Below, piece after piece: positions 52,489 through 60,676 of a stretch of 64,000 bases of DNA; the stretch's first letter is position 1; each line of letters opens with the position of its first letter. The stretch covers positions 2,367,660 through 2,431,659 of the forward strand of contig NZ_KI911559.1 of the NCBI RefSeq assembly GCF_000515255.1. The letters run 5' to 3'. The notes under the pieces were generated by a model. It saw only the letters and a program-made list of their open reading frames with translations. It had not been told where the DNA came from and ran no database searches. The translations under genes were made by a program, and so were the position numbers. The stretch is from Rhodovibrio salinarum DSM 9154. GTDB taxonomy: Bacteria; Pseudomonadota; Alphaproteobacteria; Kiloniellales; Rhodovibrionaceae.

Positions 52489-53604
52489 ATGACGCATGGC
52501 CCTATCCCTCAGAACGGGCCCACGCCTGTTGCCCAACCGACAAGCGGTGCGCGACGTCCCGCCAAGCTGACCTGTCGCGGCCTGTGGAAACTGTTCGGTC
52601 CTGATGCTGAGCGCTTCCTGGCGCGCAGCAACGGCCAGCCGACCGGTCAGCAGATCGCGGACGCTGGCCTGATCGGGGCGGTGCGCGATGCCGAGCTTGA
52701 GGTCGGCGAGGGCGAGGTGTTCGTGATTATGGGCCTGTCCGGGTCGGGCAAGTCCACGATCGTCCGTTGCCTGTCCCGGCTGGTCGAGCCGACGGCGGGA
52801 GAGCTGGTCTTCGAAGGGCAGGACCTGCTGCAAGCCAACGCGCGCCAGCTGACCGAAATCCGGCGGCACAAGATGGGCATGGTGTTTCAGCACTTCGCGC
52901 TGCTGCCGCATCTGTCGGTTTTGGGCAACGTTGCCTTTCCGCTGGAGATCCAGGGCGTCTCCCGGGCCGAACGCGAAGCGCGTGCCATGGAGGTGATCGA
53001 ACTGGTCGGTCTGAGCGGTCGTGAGACCTATTTCCCGCGCGAGCTGTCCGGTGGTCAGCAGCAGCGTGTCGGCATCGCCCGTTCGCTCGCGGTAAAGCCG
53101 GAGATCTGGTTCCTGGACGAGCCGTTCTCCGCGCTCGATCCGCTGATTCGTCGGGAAATGCAGGACGAGTTCCTGCGCCTGCAGCGGGTGCTGCACAAGA
53201 CGATCGTGTTCATTACCCACGACTTCGACGAGGCCATCCGCCTGGCCGACCGGATCGCCATCATGAAGGACGGCGAGATCGTCCAGATCGGCACGCCGGA
53301 AGAGGTCGTGACGGCGCCGGCGACCCAATACGTCGCCGAATTCACCCGCGACGTCCCGCGCGCCAAGGTGATGTCCGTGCGCGCGTTGATGACCCCGGGC
53401 GATGCCGACGGTACCGAGGGGCAAGTCCACGCCGATGCGCGCGTTAACGAGGTGGCGCATCAGGCCGTGCATGGCCATAAGCCGGTTGCGGTGGTCGACG
53501 ATGACGGCACGGTGCTCGGCCGGCTCGAGCGCGCGGCGGTGGTCGAGGTGCTCGCCCCCGACGGTCCGGACCCGGCGACCTCCAAGGCTGCGGCGGCATC
53601 ATGA
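52489..53604 (+). CDS. ATP-binding protein of glycine-betaine-like importer (ProV/OpuAA-type, with CBS)
   Basis: A 371-residue ATPase of the proline/betaine group. Walker A is GLSGSGKSTIVR, signature is ELSGGQQQRVGIARSLA, Walker B IWFLDEPFSALDP, and the H-loop is VFITHDFDEAI. The N-terminal extension (about 25-80, WKLFGPDAERFLARSNGQP) and C-terminal CBS-like region (about 300-355) are usual for ProV. CBS tandem domains in this family sense ionic strength. The gene overlaps the permease gene by ATGA. Confidence 0.93.
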   Translation: MTHGPIPQNGPTPVAQPTSGARRPAKLTCRGLWKLFGPDAERFLARSNGQPTGQQIADAGLIGAVRDAELEVGEGEVFVIMGLSGSGKSTIVRCLSRLVEPTAGELVFEGQDLLQANARQLTEIRRHKMGMVFQHFALLPHLSVLGNVAFPLEIQGVSRAEREARAMEVIELVGLSGRETYFPRELSGGQQQRVGIARSLAVKPEIWFLDEPFSALDPLIRREMQDEFLRLQRVLHKTIVFITHDFDEAIRLADRIAIMKDGEIVQIGTPEEVVTAPATQYVAEFTRDVPRAKVMSVRALMTPGDADGTEGQVHADARVNEVAHQAVHGHKPVAVVDDDGTVLGRLERAAVVEVLAPDGPDPATSKAAAAS

Positions 53605-55613
53605 CGGCCCTTAGCGAGTCCGGTTTGACGGCGCGCCCGCGTCATCTGCGGCCCGCCGGTCTGCTTCCCTGGGCGGGCGCGCTTGCCGTCTTGGCCGCGC
53701 TGTGGCTGGCGGGCAGTCAGGCCGGTTGGCTCAACAGCTATCCGGACGCTTGGATCCTGCCGCTGCGCGACTGGATTTCCGAGGCGATGCGCTGGTTGGT
53801 CAAGGACGCGACCTTCGGCCTGTTCACCTTCAAGGAACTGACCCGCGCCTTTGCCTGGCTGCTCGATCTGCCACTGCAGGCCTGTCTGATCCTGCTGGCG
53901 CGTGGGGTGACGATCCCACTGGGCGGACAGGCGGAGTTGCTGATCCCGCCGCTGTCCTGGCTGGGGGTGACGGGCGCGCTGGTCTGGACCGCCTGGCGTG
54001 TGGGCGATGCCAAGCTTGCGGCTCTGATCGTCACCTGCTTTGGCTATCTCGCGGTGTTCGGGCAGTGGCACAGCGCGATGGTGACGCTGTCCTCCATCCT
54101 GGTCGCCGTACCAGTCGGCATCCTGGGCGGTGCCGCGTTGGGGATCCTCGGCTATCGCAGCCGGACGGCGGAACGCGCGCTGACGCCGGTGCTCGACCTG
54201 ATGCAGACGGTGCCGGTGTTCGCCTATCTGGTGCCGGTGTTGTTCCTGTTCGGCTTCGGCCCGGTGTCCGCGATGATCGCGACGATCATCTACGCCATGC
54301 CGCCAATGGTGCGGGTTACCATGATGGCGCTGCGCGCCGTTCCGGCGGAGGTCCTGGAATTCGGTCGGATGGCCGGCTGCACGCAGCGGCAGATGCTATG
54401 GAAGGTGCTGCTGCCCTCCGCCCGGCACAGCCTGATGGTGGGCGTGAATCAGGTGATCATGCTGTCGCTCAACATGGTCATCATCGCCTCGATGATCGGC
54501 GCGGGCGGTCTGGGCCACGACGTCTTGACCTCGTTGCGCCGGTTGCAGATCGGCGATGGACTGGAGGCCGGCGTGGCGATCACGGTGCTGGCGATCTCGC
54601 TCGACCGGCTCAGCCAGGCGATCGCCAACCGCACCTCGACCCCGGTACACCTGCAGGCTGGACAGTCGTTCGCCCGTCGCCACGCCACCTGGCTCGGCAT
54701 CGCCGGCGTCCTGGGCGCCACCTATCTGCTTGCCTTCTTCGTGCCGGCGCTGCGTAGCTATCCGGACTGGTTGACGCTCGATACCGGGCCACTGTTCGAC
54801 AACCTGGTGCAGTGGATCAACGTTCACGCCTACGCCTATTTGGATGCCGTCAAATCCTGGTTGTTGATCCATGTGCTGATCCCCTTCAAGCGCCTGCTGA
54901 TCGATGCCCCATGGCCTGGCGTGGCGCTGTTGCTGGCGGTTGCCGGCTGGCGGATCGGGGGGCGGCGCTTAGGCGTCATGGTTGCGTTGCTCGCGGTTTT
55001 TATCGCCGTCACCGGCAACTGGGAAAAGGCGATGGTGTCGGCCTACCTGTGCGGCATCTCCGTCTTGCTGGCGATGGCGATCGGGGTCCCGATCGGCGTG
55101 CTGGCCGCGACCAGCGACCGGATGCACCGGATCGCCCAAAACGCCGCGGACACGCTGCAGACGCTGCCCAGCTTCGTCTATCTGATCCCCGTGGTGATGC
55201 TGTTCCAGGTCGGCGACTTCTCCGCAATGATTGCAATCACCGCCTACGCCCTGGCTCCGGCCGTGCGCTACACCGACCACGGCCTGCGTGGGGTACCTGA
55301 CGAGGTGATCGAGGCTTCGCGGATGTCCGGCTGCCGTCCTTGGCAACTGCTCTGGAAGGTCCGTCTGCCGCTGGCAATGCCGGAGATCATGCTGGGCGTG
55401 AACCAGACGATCATGATGGCGCTGTCGATGCTGGTGATCACCGCCTTGGTGGGCACGCGCGACCTGGGCCAGGAGGTCTACATCGCCCTGACCCGAGCAG
55501 ACACCGGTCTTGGCCTGGTCGCGGGCGTGTGCGTTGCCTTCCTGGCAATCATCGCGGACCGGCTGATCGGCGCCTGGTCCCACAAGCGCAAGCAGGAACT
55601 GGGTCTGGCGTGA
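53601..55613 (+). CDS. Double-length permease of the glycine-betaine-like importer (two ProW-type domains fused)
   Basis: A 670-residue membrane protein that holds two tandem ProW-type permease domains. Each carries the binding-protein-dependent transport motif EAA: ...EFGRMAGCTQRQMLWKVLLP near residue 254 and ...EASRMSGCRPWQLLWKVRLP near 570. Each repeat has about six helices in addition to two or more flanking ones. ProW normally acts as a homodimer, so this gene would supply a covalent pair. It begins in the overlap with the ATPase gene. Confidence 0.9.
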   Translation: MTALSESGLTARPRHLRPAGLLPWAGALAVLAALWLAGSQAGWLNSYPDAWILPLRDWISEAMRWLVKDATFGLFTFKELTRAFAWLLDLPLQACLILLARGVTIPLGGQAELLIPPLSWLGVTGALVWTAWRVGDAKLAALIVTCFGYLAVFGQWHSAMVTLSSILVAVPVGILGGAALGILGYRSRTAERALTPVLDLMQTVPVFAYLVPVLFLFGFGPVSAMIATIIYAMPPMVRVTMMALRAVPAEVLEFGRMAGCTQRQMLWKVLLPSARHSLMVGVNQVIMLSLNMVIIASMIGAGGLGHDVLTSLRRLQIGDGLEAGVAITVLAISLDRLSQAIANRTSTPVHLQAGQSFARRHATWLGIAGVLGATYLLAFFVPALRSYPDWLTLDTGPLFDNLVQWINVHAYAYLDAVKSWLLIHVLIPFKRLLIDAPWPGVALLLAVAGWRIGGRRLGVMVALLAVFIAVTGNWEKAMVSAYLCGISVLLAMAIGVPIGVLAATSDRMHRIAQNAADTLQTLPSFVYLIPVVMLFQVGDFSAMIAITAYALAPAVRYTDHGLRGVPDEVIEASRMSGCRPWQLLWKVRLPLAMPEIMLGVNQTIMMALSMLVITALVGTRDLGQEVYIALTRADTGLGLVAGVCVAFLAIIADRLIGAWSHKRKQELGLA

Positions 55614-55642
55614 GTGATCGCACCAGATCAGGGAGGAAAGGC

Positions 55643-56539
55643 ATGAGCGAGACTGCCGACCAGCCGGCCGCCCGCGTTGCCGGTCTGGACATTTGGCGCG
55701 GCCCCGTCGAACCGAAGCCGATCGACGGCGGCATCACCAACACGAACTTTCTGGTCGACGACCGGGGCGAACGCTTCTTCGTCCGGATCGGTGCCGACAT
55801 CCCGGTCCACGGCGTGATGCGGTTCAACGAGTTGACGGCCGCGCGCGCCGCCGCCGCGGCCGGCGTGTCGCCAGACGTCGTGCACGCCGAACCGGGCGTG
55901 CTGGTAACCCGCTTCGTCGAGGGGCGCACGCTGGAAGAAGCCGACGTGCGCGACCCCGCGATGCTGGAACGGATCGTCCCGCTAATCCGGCGCTGTCACG
56001 ACGACATGCAACAGCATCTGCGTGGGCCGGTGCTGATGTTCTGGGTGTTCCACATCGTCCGCCATTACGCCGGCGTGCTGCGGGACGCGGAAAGCGACTG
56101 GATCGGCCAGCTGCCGGATCTGGTCGCGCGTGGAGAGCGGCTGGAACGCGCGGTGGGCGCGATCGAGGTGGCCTTCGGGCACAACGATCTGCTTGCCGCC
56201 AACTTCATCGACACCGGCGACCGGCTATGGTTGATCGACTGGGACTACGCCGGCTTCAACACGCCGCTGTTCGATCTGGGCGGGTTGTCCTCCAACAATC
56301 AGCTTTCGGGCGCGCAGGAGGATGATCTGCTCACGCTCTACTTCGGCCAAGCGCCGGACGATCGCCAGCGCCGCGGGCTCAAGGCGATGAAGGCCGCCTC
56401 GCTGTTGCGCGAGAGCATGTGGTCCATGGTCTCCGAGGCGCATTCCGACCTCGATTTCGACTTCCGGGCCTATACCCAGGAGAACCTGGATCGCTTCGAG
56501 CGCGCCTGGGCGGAGTTCGCGCCCTTGGAGACCGCTTGA
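55643..56539 (+). CDS. Choline/ethanolamine-kinase-like phosphotransferase, second copy
   Basis: A 298-residue kinase of the same fold as the protein at 49186. The catalytic stretch is FGHNDLLAANFIDTGDRLWL with IDWDYAGFNTPLFDLGGL, so the H-x-D-x-x-x-x-N and DWD acids are kept. The N-terminal part carries GGITNTNFLVDDRGERFFVR. A ribosome-binding site (GGGAGGAAAGGC) precedes ATG 55643. Two such kinases in one cluster point to different acceptors or to successive steps. It lies 29 bases after the permease. Confidence 0.85.
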   Translation: MSETADQPAARVAGLDIWRGPVEPKPIDGGITNTNFLVDDRGERFFVRIGADIPVHGVMRFNELTAARAAAAAGVSPDVVHAEPGVLVTRFVEGRTLEEADVRDPAMLERIVPLIRRCHDDMQQHLRGPVLMFWVFHIVRHYAGVLRDAESDWIGQLPDLVARGERLERAVGAIEVAFGHNDLLAANFIDTGDRLWLIDWDYAGFNTPLFDLGGLSSNNQLSGAQEDDLLTLYFGQAPDDRQRRGLKAMKAASLLRESMWSMVSEAHSDLDFDFRAYTQENLDRFERAWAEFAPLETA

Positions 56540-56608
56540 GGCTTCAGACCACATCCACATAAGACTGGACGGCGCCAAGCCGCCGCCCCAAAGACCGGGG
56601 ACACCAAC

Positions 56609-59053
56609 ATGGGCCAACTTCCGGCGGCTGCGCAGGTCGTCATCATCGGCGGCGGCATCATCGGATGCAGCACTGCCTATCATCTGATGCACGAAGGGGT
56701 GCGCGATGTCGTCGTGCTGGAGCAGGGCCGCCTGACCAGCGGCACCACCTTCCATGCCGCTGGGCTGGTCGGCCAGTTGCGGTCCAGTGCGAATATCACC
56801 CGACTGCTGAAGTATTCGGTCGACCTGTATGCGCGCCTTGAAGCGGAAACCGGGCAGGCGACCGGCTTTAAGCAGAACGGTGGCCTGCGTCTGGCGTGCA
56901 ACGCCGAACGCATGACCGAGATCAAGCGTCAGGCGACGACCGCGCATTCCTTCGGTTTGGAGATGCATCTGCTAAGTCCGCAGGAAGCCAGCGACCTCTG
57001 GCCCCTGATGAGCCCGCAGGACCTGGTCGGTGCCGCCTATTTGCCAACCGACGGGCAGGCCAATCCTTCCGACCTGACCCAGGCGCTCGCCAAGGGTGCG
57101 CGGATGCACGGTGCCCGGTTCGTCGAGGGGGCACGAGTCACCGGCATCCACCAGAAGGACGGTCGCGTCACCGGCGTGACGACCGATCAGGGCACGATCG
57201 CTTGCGAGACGGTGGTGAACTGCGCGGGCCAATGGGCGCCGGAGCTAGGCACGCTGGCCGGGGTTTCGGTGCCGCTGAGTTCGATGCAGCACCAGTACAT
57301 GGTGACCGAGACGATCGACGGCGTCGCATCGGACTTGCCGACGCTGCGCGACCCCGACGGCCTGATCTATTTCAAGGAGGAGGTTGGCGGTCTGGTGATG
57401 GGCGGTTACGAGCGTCAGCCGCTGTCCTGGGCCGAGGCCAGTGTTCCTGACGGGTGGAGCTTCTCGCTGCTGGATCCGAACTACGAACAGTTCGAACCGC
57501 TGATGGAAAGCGCGCTGCACCGTGTCCCGGCACTGGCTTCCGCGGGCGTGCGGCAACTGATCAACGGTCCGGAATCGTTCACCCCCGATGGCAATTTCAT
57601 CCTGGGCGAAGCCCCCGAGCTTTCCGGGTTCTTCGTCGGGGCTGGCTTCAACGCCTACGGGATTGCTGCGGCTGGCGGCGCGGGCTGGGCGTTGGCGGCT
57701 TGGATCGCCGAAGGGCATCCGCCGATGGACCTGAGCGTGGTCGATATCCGCCGGTTCGGTCGTCCGCACCGCGACCGCGCCTGGGTCCGCGCGCGGACGG
57801 TCGAGGCGACCGGCAAGCACTATACCATGGCCTGGCCGGGAGAAGAGCATGACAGCGGCCGCCCCGCGCGGGTCTCGCCGCTCTACGGCCGGCTCCAGGA
57901 AGCACGCGCCTGTTTCGGCGAGAAGCTTGGCTGGGAGCGGCCAAACTGGTTCGCGCGGGAGGGGCAGGCGCCGGTCGACGAGTACAGCTACGGCCGGACC
58001 AACTGGTTCGACAATGTGGCGGACGAGCATCGGGCGGTACGCGAGCGGGTTGGCCTGTTCGATCAGTCGTCCTTCGCCAAGTTTCTGATGATCGGCCCGG
58101 ATGCCGTGACTGCGCTGTCCTGGATCTGCGCGGGCGACGTGACCCGACCGGTCGGTCGGATCACTTACACCCAGATGCTGAACGCGCGCGGCGGAATCGA
58201 ATGTGACCTGACGGTTACTCGGCTGGCCGAGGACCGGTTCTACATCGTCACCGGCACCGGGGCGGCCACGCGCGATTTCGACTGGATCCGTCGGCACATT
58301 CCGAAAGGTCTGAACGCGCATCTGGTCGACGTGACCAGCGCCTATGCCACGTTGTCATTGATGGGGCCGTGCGCCCGCGACGTGCTGCAAGCCGTGAGTG
58401 AAGCCGACGTTTCGAATGCGGCTTTCCCGTTCGCCACTTGCCAGGAAATTCCGATCGCCGGCGCGCCGGTTCGTGCGTTGCGCGTTACCTACGTCGGTGA
58501 ACTCGGCTGGGAACTGCACATGCCAAGCGAGACCGCACCGATCGTCTATGATCGGTTGGTCGCCGCCGGTGCAGCACATGGGCTCGCCAATTGCGGCTAT
58601 CGGGCGATCGAGACGCTGCGCCTGGAAAAGGGTTATCGCGCCTGGGGCAGCGACATCACCGCCGACGATACGCCGTTGGAGGCCGGGCTCGCGTTTGCGG
58701 TGAAGCTGAAATCGAACTTACCGTTCCAAGGTCGCGACGCCCTGTTGATGCAGCGTGAGACCGGCGTCCGCAAACGCTTGGTCTGTTTCACCGTGGACGA
58801 TCCGGATGTCGTTCTGCTGGGGCGCGAGACAGTGTACCGCGATGGCCAGCGCATCGGGTATCTGGCAAGCGCCGGGTACGGCCATACGCTCGAACGGGGA
58901 ATTGGGTACGGTTACGTCCGTGCCGACCATCCGATCGACAAGTCCTACATCGAGACCGGTCGCTACGAGCTGGAGGTCGCGGGGGCCCATGTACCGTGCC
59001 AAGTCCATACGCAGGCGCTCTATGATCCGACAATGGCGCGGGTGAAGGCATGA
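56609..59053 (+). CDS. FAD-dependent dimethylglycine/sarcosine-dehydrogenase-like protein with GcvT domain
   Basis: An 814-residue flavoenzyme. The N-terminal FAD domain has VVIIGGGIIGCSTAYHL and SGTTFHAAGLVGQL, where the His in this context carries covalent FAD in dimethylglycine dehydrogenase. A central FAO_M-like part follows, and the last half (about 430-800) is a GcvT-like folate-binding domain ending with aminomethyltransferase features. Relatives oxidatively demethylate N-methylated glycines and pass the one-carbon unit to tetrahydrofolate. Whether this one accepts dimethylglycine, sarcosine or another methylamine is open. The stop overlaps the next gene by ATGA. Confidence 0.9.
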   Translation: MGQLPAAAQVVIIGGGIIGCSTAYHLMHEGVRDVVVLEQGRLTSGTTFHAAGLVGQLRSSANITRLLKYSVDLYARLEAETGQATGFKQNGGLRLACNAERMTEIKRQATTAHSFGLEMHLLSPQEASDLWPLMSPQDLVGAAYLPTDGQANPSDLTQALAKGARMHGARFVEGARVTGIHQKDGRVTGVTTDQGTIACETVVNCAGQWAPELGTLAGVSVPLSSMQHQYMVTETIDGVASDLPTLRDPDGLIYFKEEVGGLVMGGYERQPLSWAEASVPDGWSFSLLDPNYEQFEPLMESALHRVPALASAGVRQLINGPESFTPDGNFILGEAPELSGFFVGAGFNAYGIAAAGGAGWALAAWIAEGHPPMDLSVVDIRRFGRPHRDRAWVRARTVEATGKHYTMAWPGEEHDSGRPARVSPLYGRLQEARACFGEKLGWERPNWFAREGQAPVDEYSYGRTNWFDNVADEHRAVRERVGLFDQSSFAKFLMIGPDAVTALSWICAGDVTRPVGRITYTQMLNARGGIECDLTVTRLAEDRFYIVTGTGAATRDFDWIRRHIPKGLNAHLVDVTSAYATLSLMGPCARDVLQAVSEADVSNAAFPFATCQEIPIAGAPVRALRVTYVGELGWELHMPSETAPIVYDRLVAAGAAHGLANCGYRAIETLRLEKGYRAWGSDITADDTPLEAGLAFAVKLKSNLPFQGRDALLMQRETGVRKRLVCFTVDDPDVVLLGRETVYRDGQRIGYLASAGYGHTLERGIGYGYVRADHPIDKSYIETGRYELEVAGAHVPCQVHTQALYDPTMARVKA

Positions 59054-59844
59054 CCTGGTCAGCCGACCTGCAGGAACTGGCCGCTTTCGCAGAACAGCTG
59101 GCCGATGGCGCCCGGTCGGTCTCCTGCCGGTATTTCCGTACATCCACCGAGGTCGACACCAAGGCGGACGATAGCCCGGTGACCCGCGCCGACCGGGAGA
59201 CCGAGACCTTCCTGCGCGAACGCATCCAAGCACGCTATCCCAACGCCGGTCTGTTCGGGGAAGAGCAGGGCGCCGGCGGTCTGGAGGCGGACTTGGTGTT
59301 CGTGGTCGATCCGATCGATGGAACCAAGTCCTTCATCACCGGCTCGCCCCTGTTCGGCACGCTGATCGCGGCGCTGCGGCACGGCAAGCCGGTGGTCGGG
59401 GTGATCGACATGCCGGTCCTGAAGGAACGTTGGGTGGGCGTTGCCGGACAGCCCACCGTCTACCGCTGGGCCGAGCGTACAGTTCAGTGCCGATCCCAAG
59501 GCGCAGCGACACTTGCGCAGGCGAGTGTCTCGACGACCTCGCCAGACATGTTCACAGCCACCGAATGGTCCCGCTTCGAGGCGGTGTCTCAGCGGGCACG
59601 GGTGCGCCGTTTCGGCGGCGATTGCTACCAGTACGGCCGTGTTGCCTGCGGCGAGCTGGATCTGGTCGTCGAAAGCGACCTCAAGCCTTACGACTACCTC
59701 GCGTTGGTGCCGGTGGTAACGGGGGCGGGTGGTCGGATCACCGACTGGCAGGGCGCCCAACTGAACCTCGACAGCGATGGCTGTGTGCTGGCCACTGCGA
59801 ACGCAGCGTTGCATGCCGAGGCGGTGGCGATGCTCGGCCGTTAG
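59050..59844 (+). CDS. Inositol-monophosphatase-family phosphatase (HisN-like)
   Basis: A 264-residue phosphatase. The conserved metal-binding stretch is VDPIDGTKSFITGSPLFGTL, with the earlier acid block FGEEQGAGG and the second site in RRFGGDCYQYGRVACGELDLVVE. The family includes inositol monophosphatase, histidinol phosphatase and other sugar phosphatases. The overlap with the dehydrogenase gene and operon position suggest it dephosphorylates an intermediate of the pathway. A hisN role is possible but the context speaks against it. Confidence 0.88.
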   Translation: MTWSADLQELAAFAEQLADGARSVSCRYFRTSTEVDTKADDSPVTRADRETETFLRERIQARYPNAGLFGEEQGAGGLEADLVFVVDPIDGTKSFITGSPLFGTLIAALRHGKPVVGVIDMPVLKERWVGVAGQPTVYRWAERTVQCRSQGAATLAQASVSTTSPDMFTATEWSRFEAVSQRARVRRFGGDCYQYGRVACGELDLVVESDLKPYDYLALVPVVTGAGGRITDWQGAQLNLDSDGCVLATANAALHAEAVAMLGR

Positions 59845-60060
59845 GACGTGTATCCAGCTTGCTAGATGCTCGCGTGGAACGTGTGCCGCATGATCGGAGC
59901 AGCTATGCAGCGTGAGCGGGGCTTGTGCGGCGGTTATGGGCGTTTTGATGTCGCTTTCTGACGGATTGGCGAATCGCCGCGACGACGCTGTTAATGCGCG
60001 TGAAACGGGTGACGTGCGATAACGGGGGCATCGTCAACGCCCAGCCTTGGATCTGGCCCC

Positions 60061-60501
60061 ATGAACATGCTCACCGCCCGTGCTGGTGTGGACCTGCGGC
60101 AGGTCCACAGCCGTTCTTTCCGGAACGCCTTCGCCCCCGCCGCCGTGACCGGCGTCGTGCACACCGGTCTTTTCGCCCGTTTGATTGATCGGCTGGAAGC
60201 GTTTCGCGCCGCCGCAGCCTTCCGCCACCAACTGGAGATGCTCGGCGATACCGCGCTTGCCGATCTCGGTCTGACGCGGGCGGAGATTCCGGCACACGTG
60301 CGCCGTGCGATGGCTCGCCGCCGCCATGCCCGCCGGTCGCAGTCCCCCGCACAGTTGAGCGCGCATCTGCTGCAGGATCTCGATGTCCAACTGGATCATG
60401 CCGGTACTCGCGTGTACACCGACGTGCCGTTGGGTGTGATTACCCGCGGCCCGATCGCTCGGACCCCGGCCAACGTCGAACGGCTGCGTCGGACCGCCTA
60501 A
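60061..60501 (+). CDS. DUF1127-containing protein
   Basis: A 146-residue protein whose middle (FRHQLEMLGDTALADLGLTR, about 57-77) is a DUF1127 motif, L-x-x-L-x-D-x-x-L-x-D-L/I-G-L-x-R. DUF1127 proteins are usually shorter (about 50-70 residues) and are linked to phosphate, RNA turnover or stress in alphaproteobacteria. This one has extensions on both sides with many Arg and Ala. Function unknown. Confidence 0.7.
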   Translation: MNMLTARAGVDLRQVHSRSFRNAFAPAAVTGVVHTGLFARLIDRLEAFRAAAAFRHQLEMLGDTALADLGLTRAEIPAHVRRAMARRRHARRSQSPAQLSAHLLQDLDVQLDHAGTRVYTDVPLGVITRGPIARTPANVERLRRTA

Positions 60502-60531
60502 GCGGCTTTCCTTCGCCTGACGGGGATCTTC

Positions 60532-60563
60532 ATCGGCCCCACCGGCTTTCCGGTGGGGCCGAT
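60532..60563. terminator. Perfect 14-bp hairpin terminator after the DUF1127 gene
   Basis: ATCGGCCCCACCGG and CCGGTGGGGCCGAT surround a CTTT loop, 30 bases after the DUF1127 stop. A short T run (GTTT) follows. It is a clear transcription stop for the plus strand. Confidence 0.75.
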
Positions 60564-60676
60564 CGCGTTTCGACGTCTCGATCCAGACCAGCTCGACGCT
60601 TTCTGCTGCCGGTATGCTGGCAAGCGCGCTATGATCGCGGACATCGTGTGCCTGCGTACCGGCCGGGAGGTCCTGC

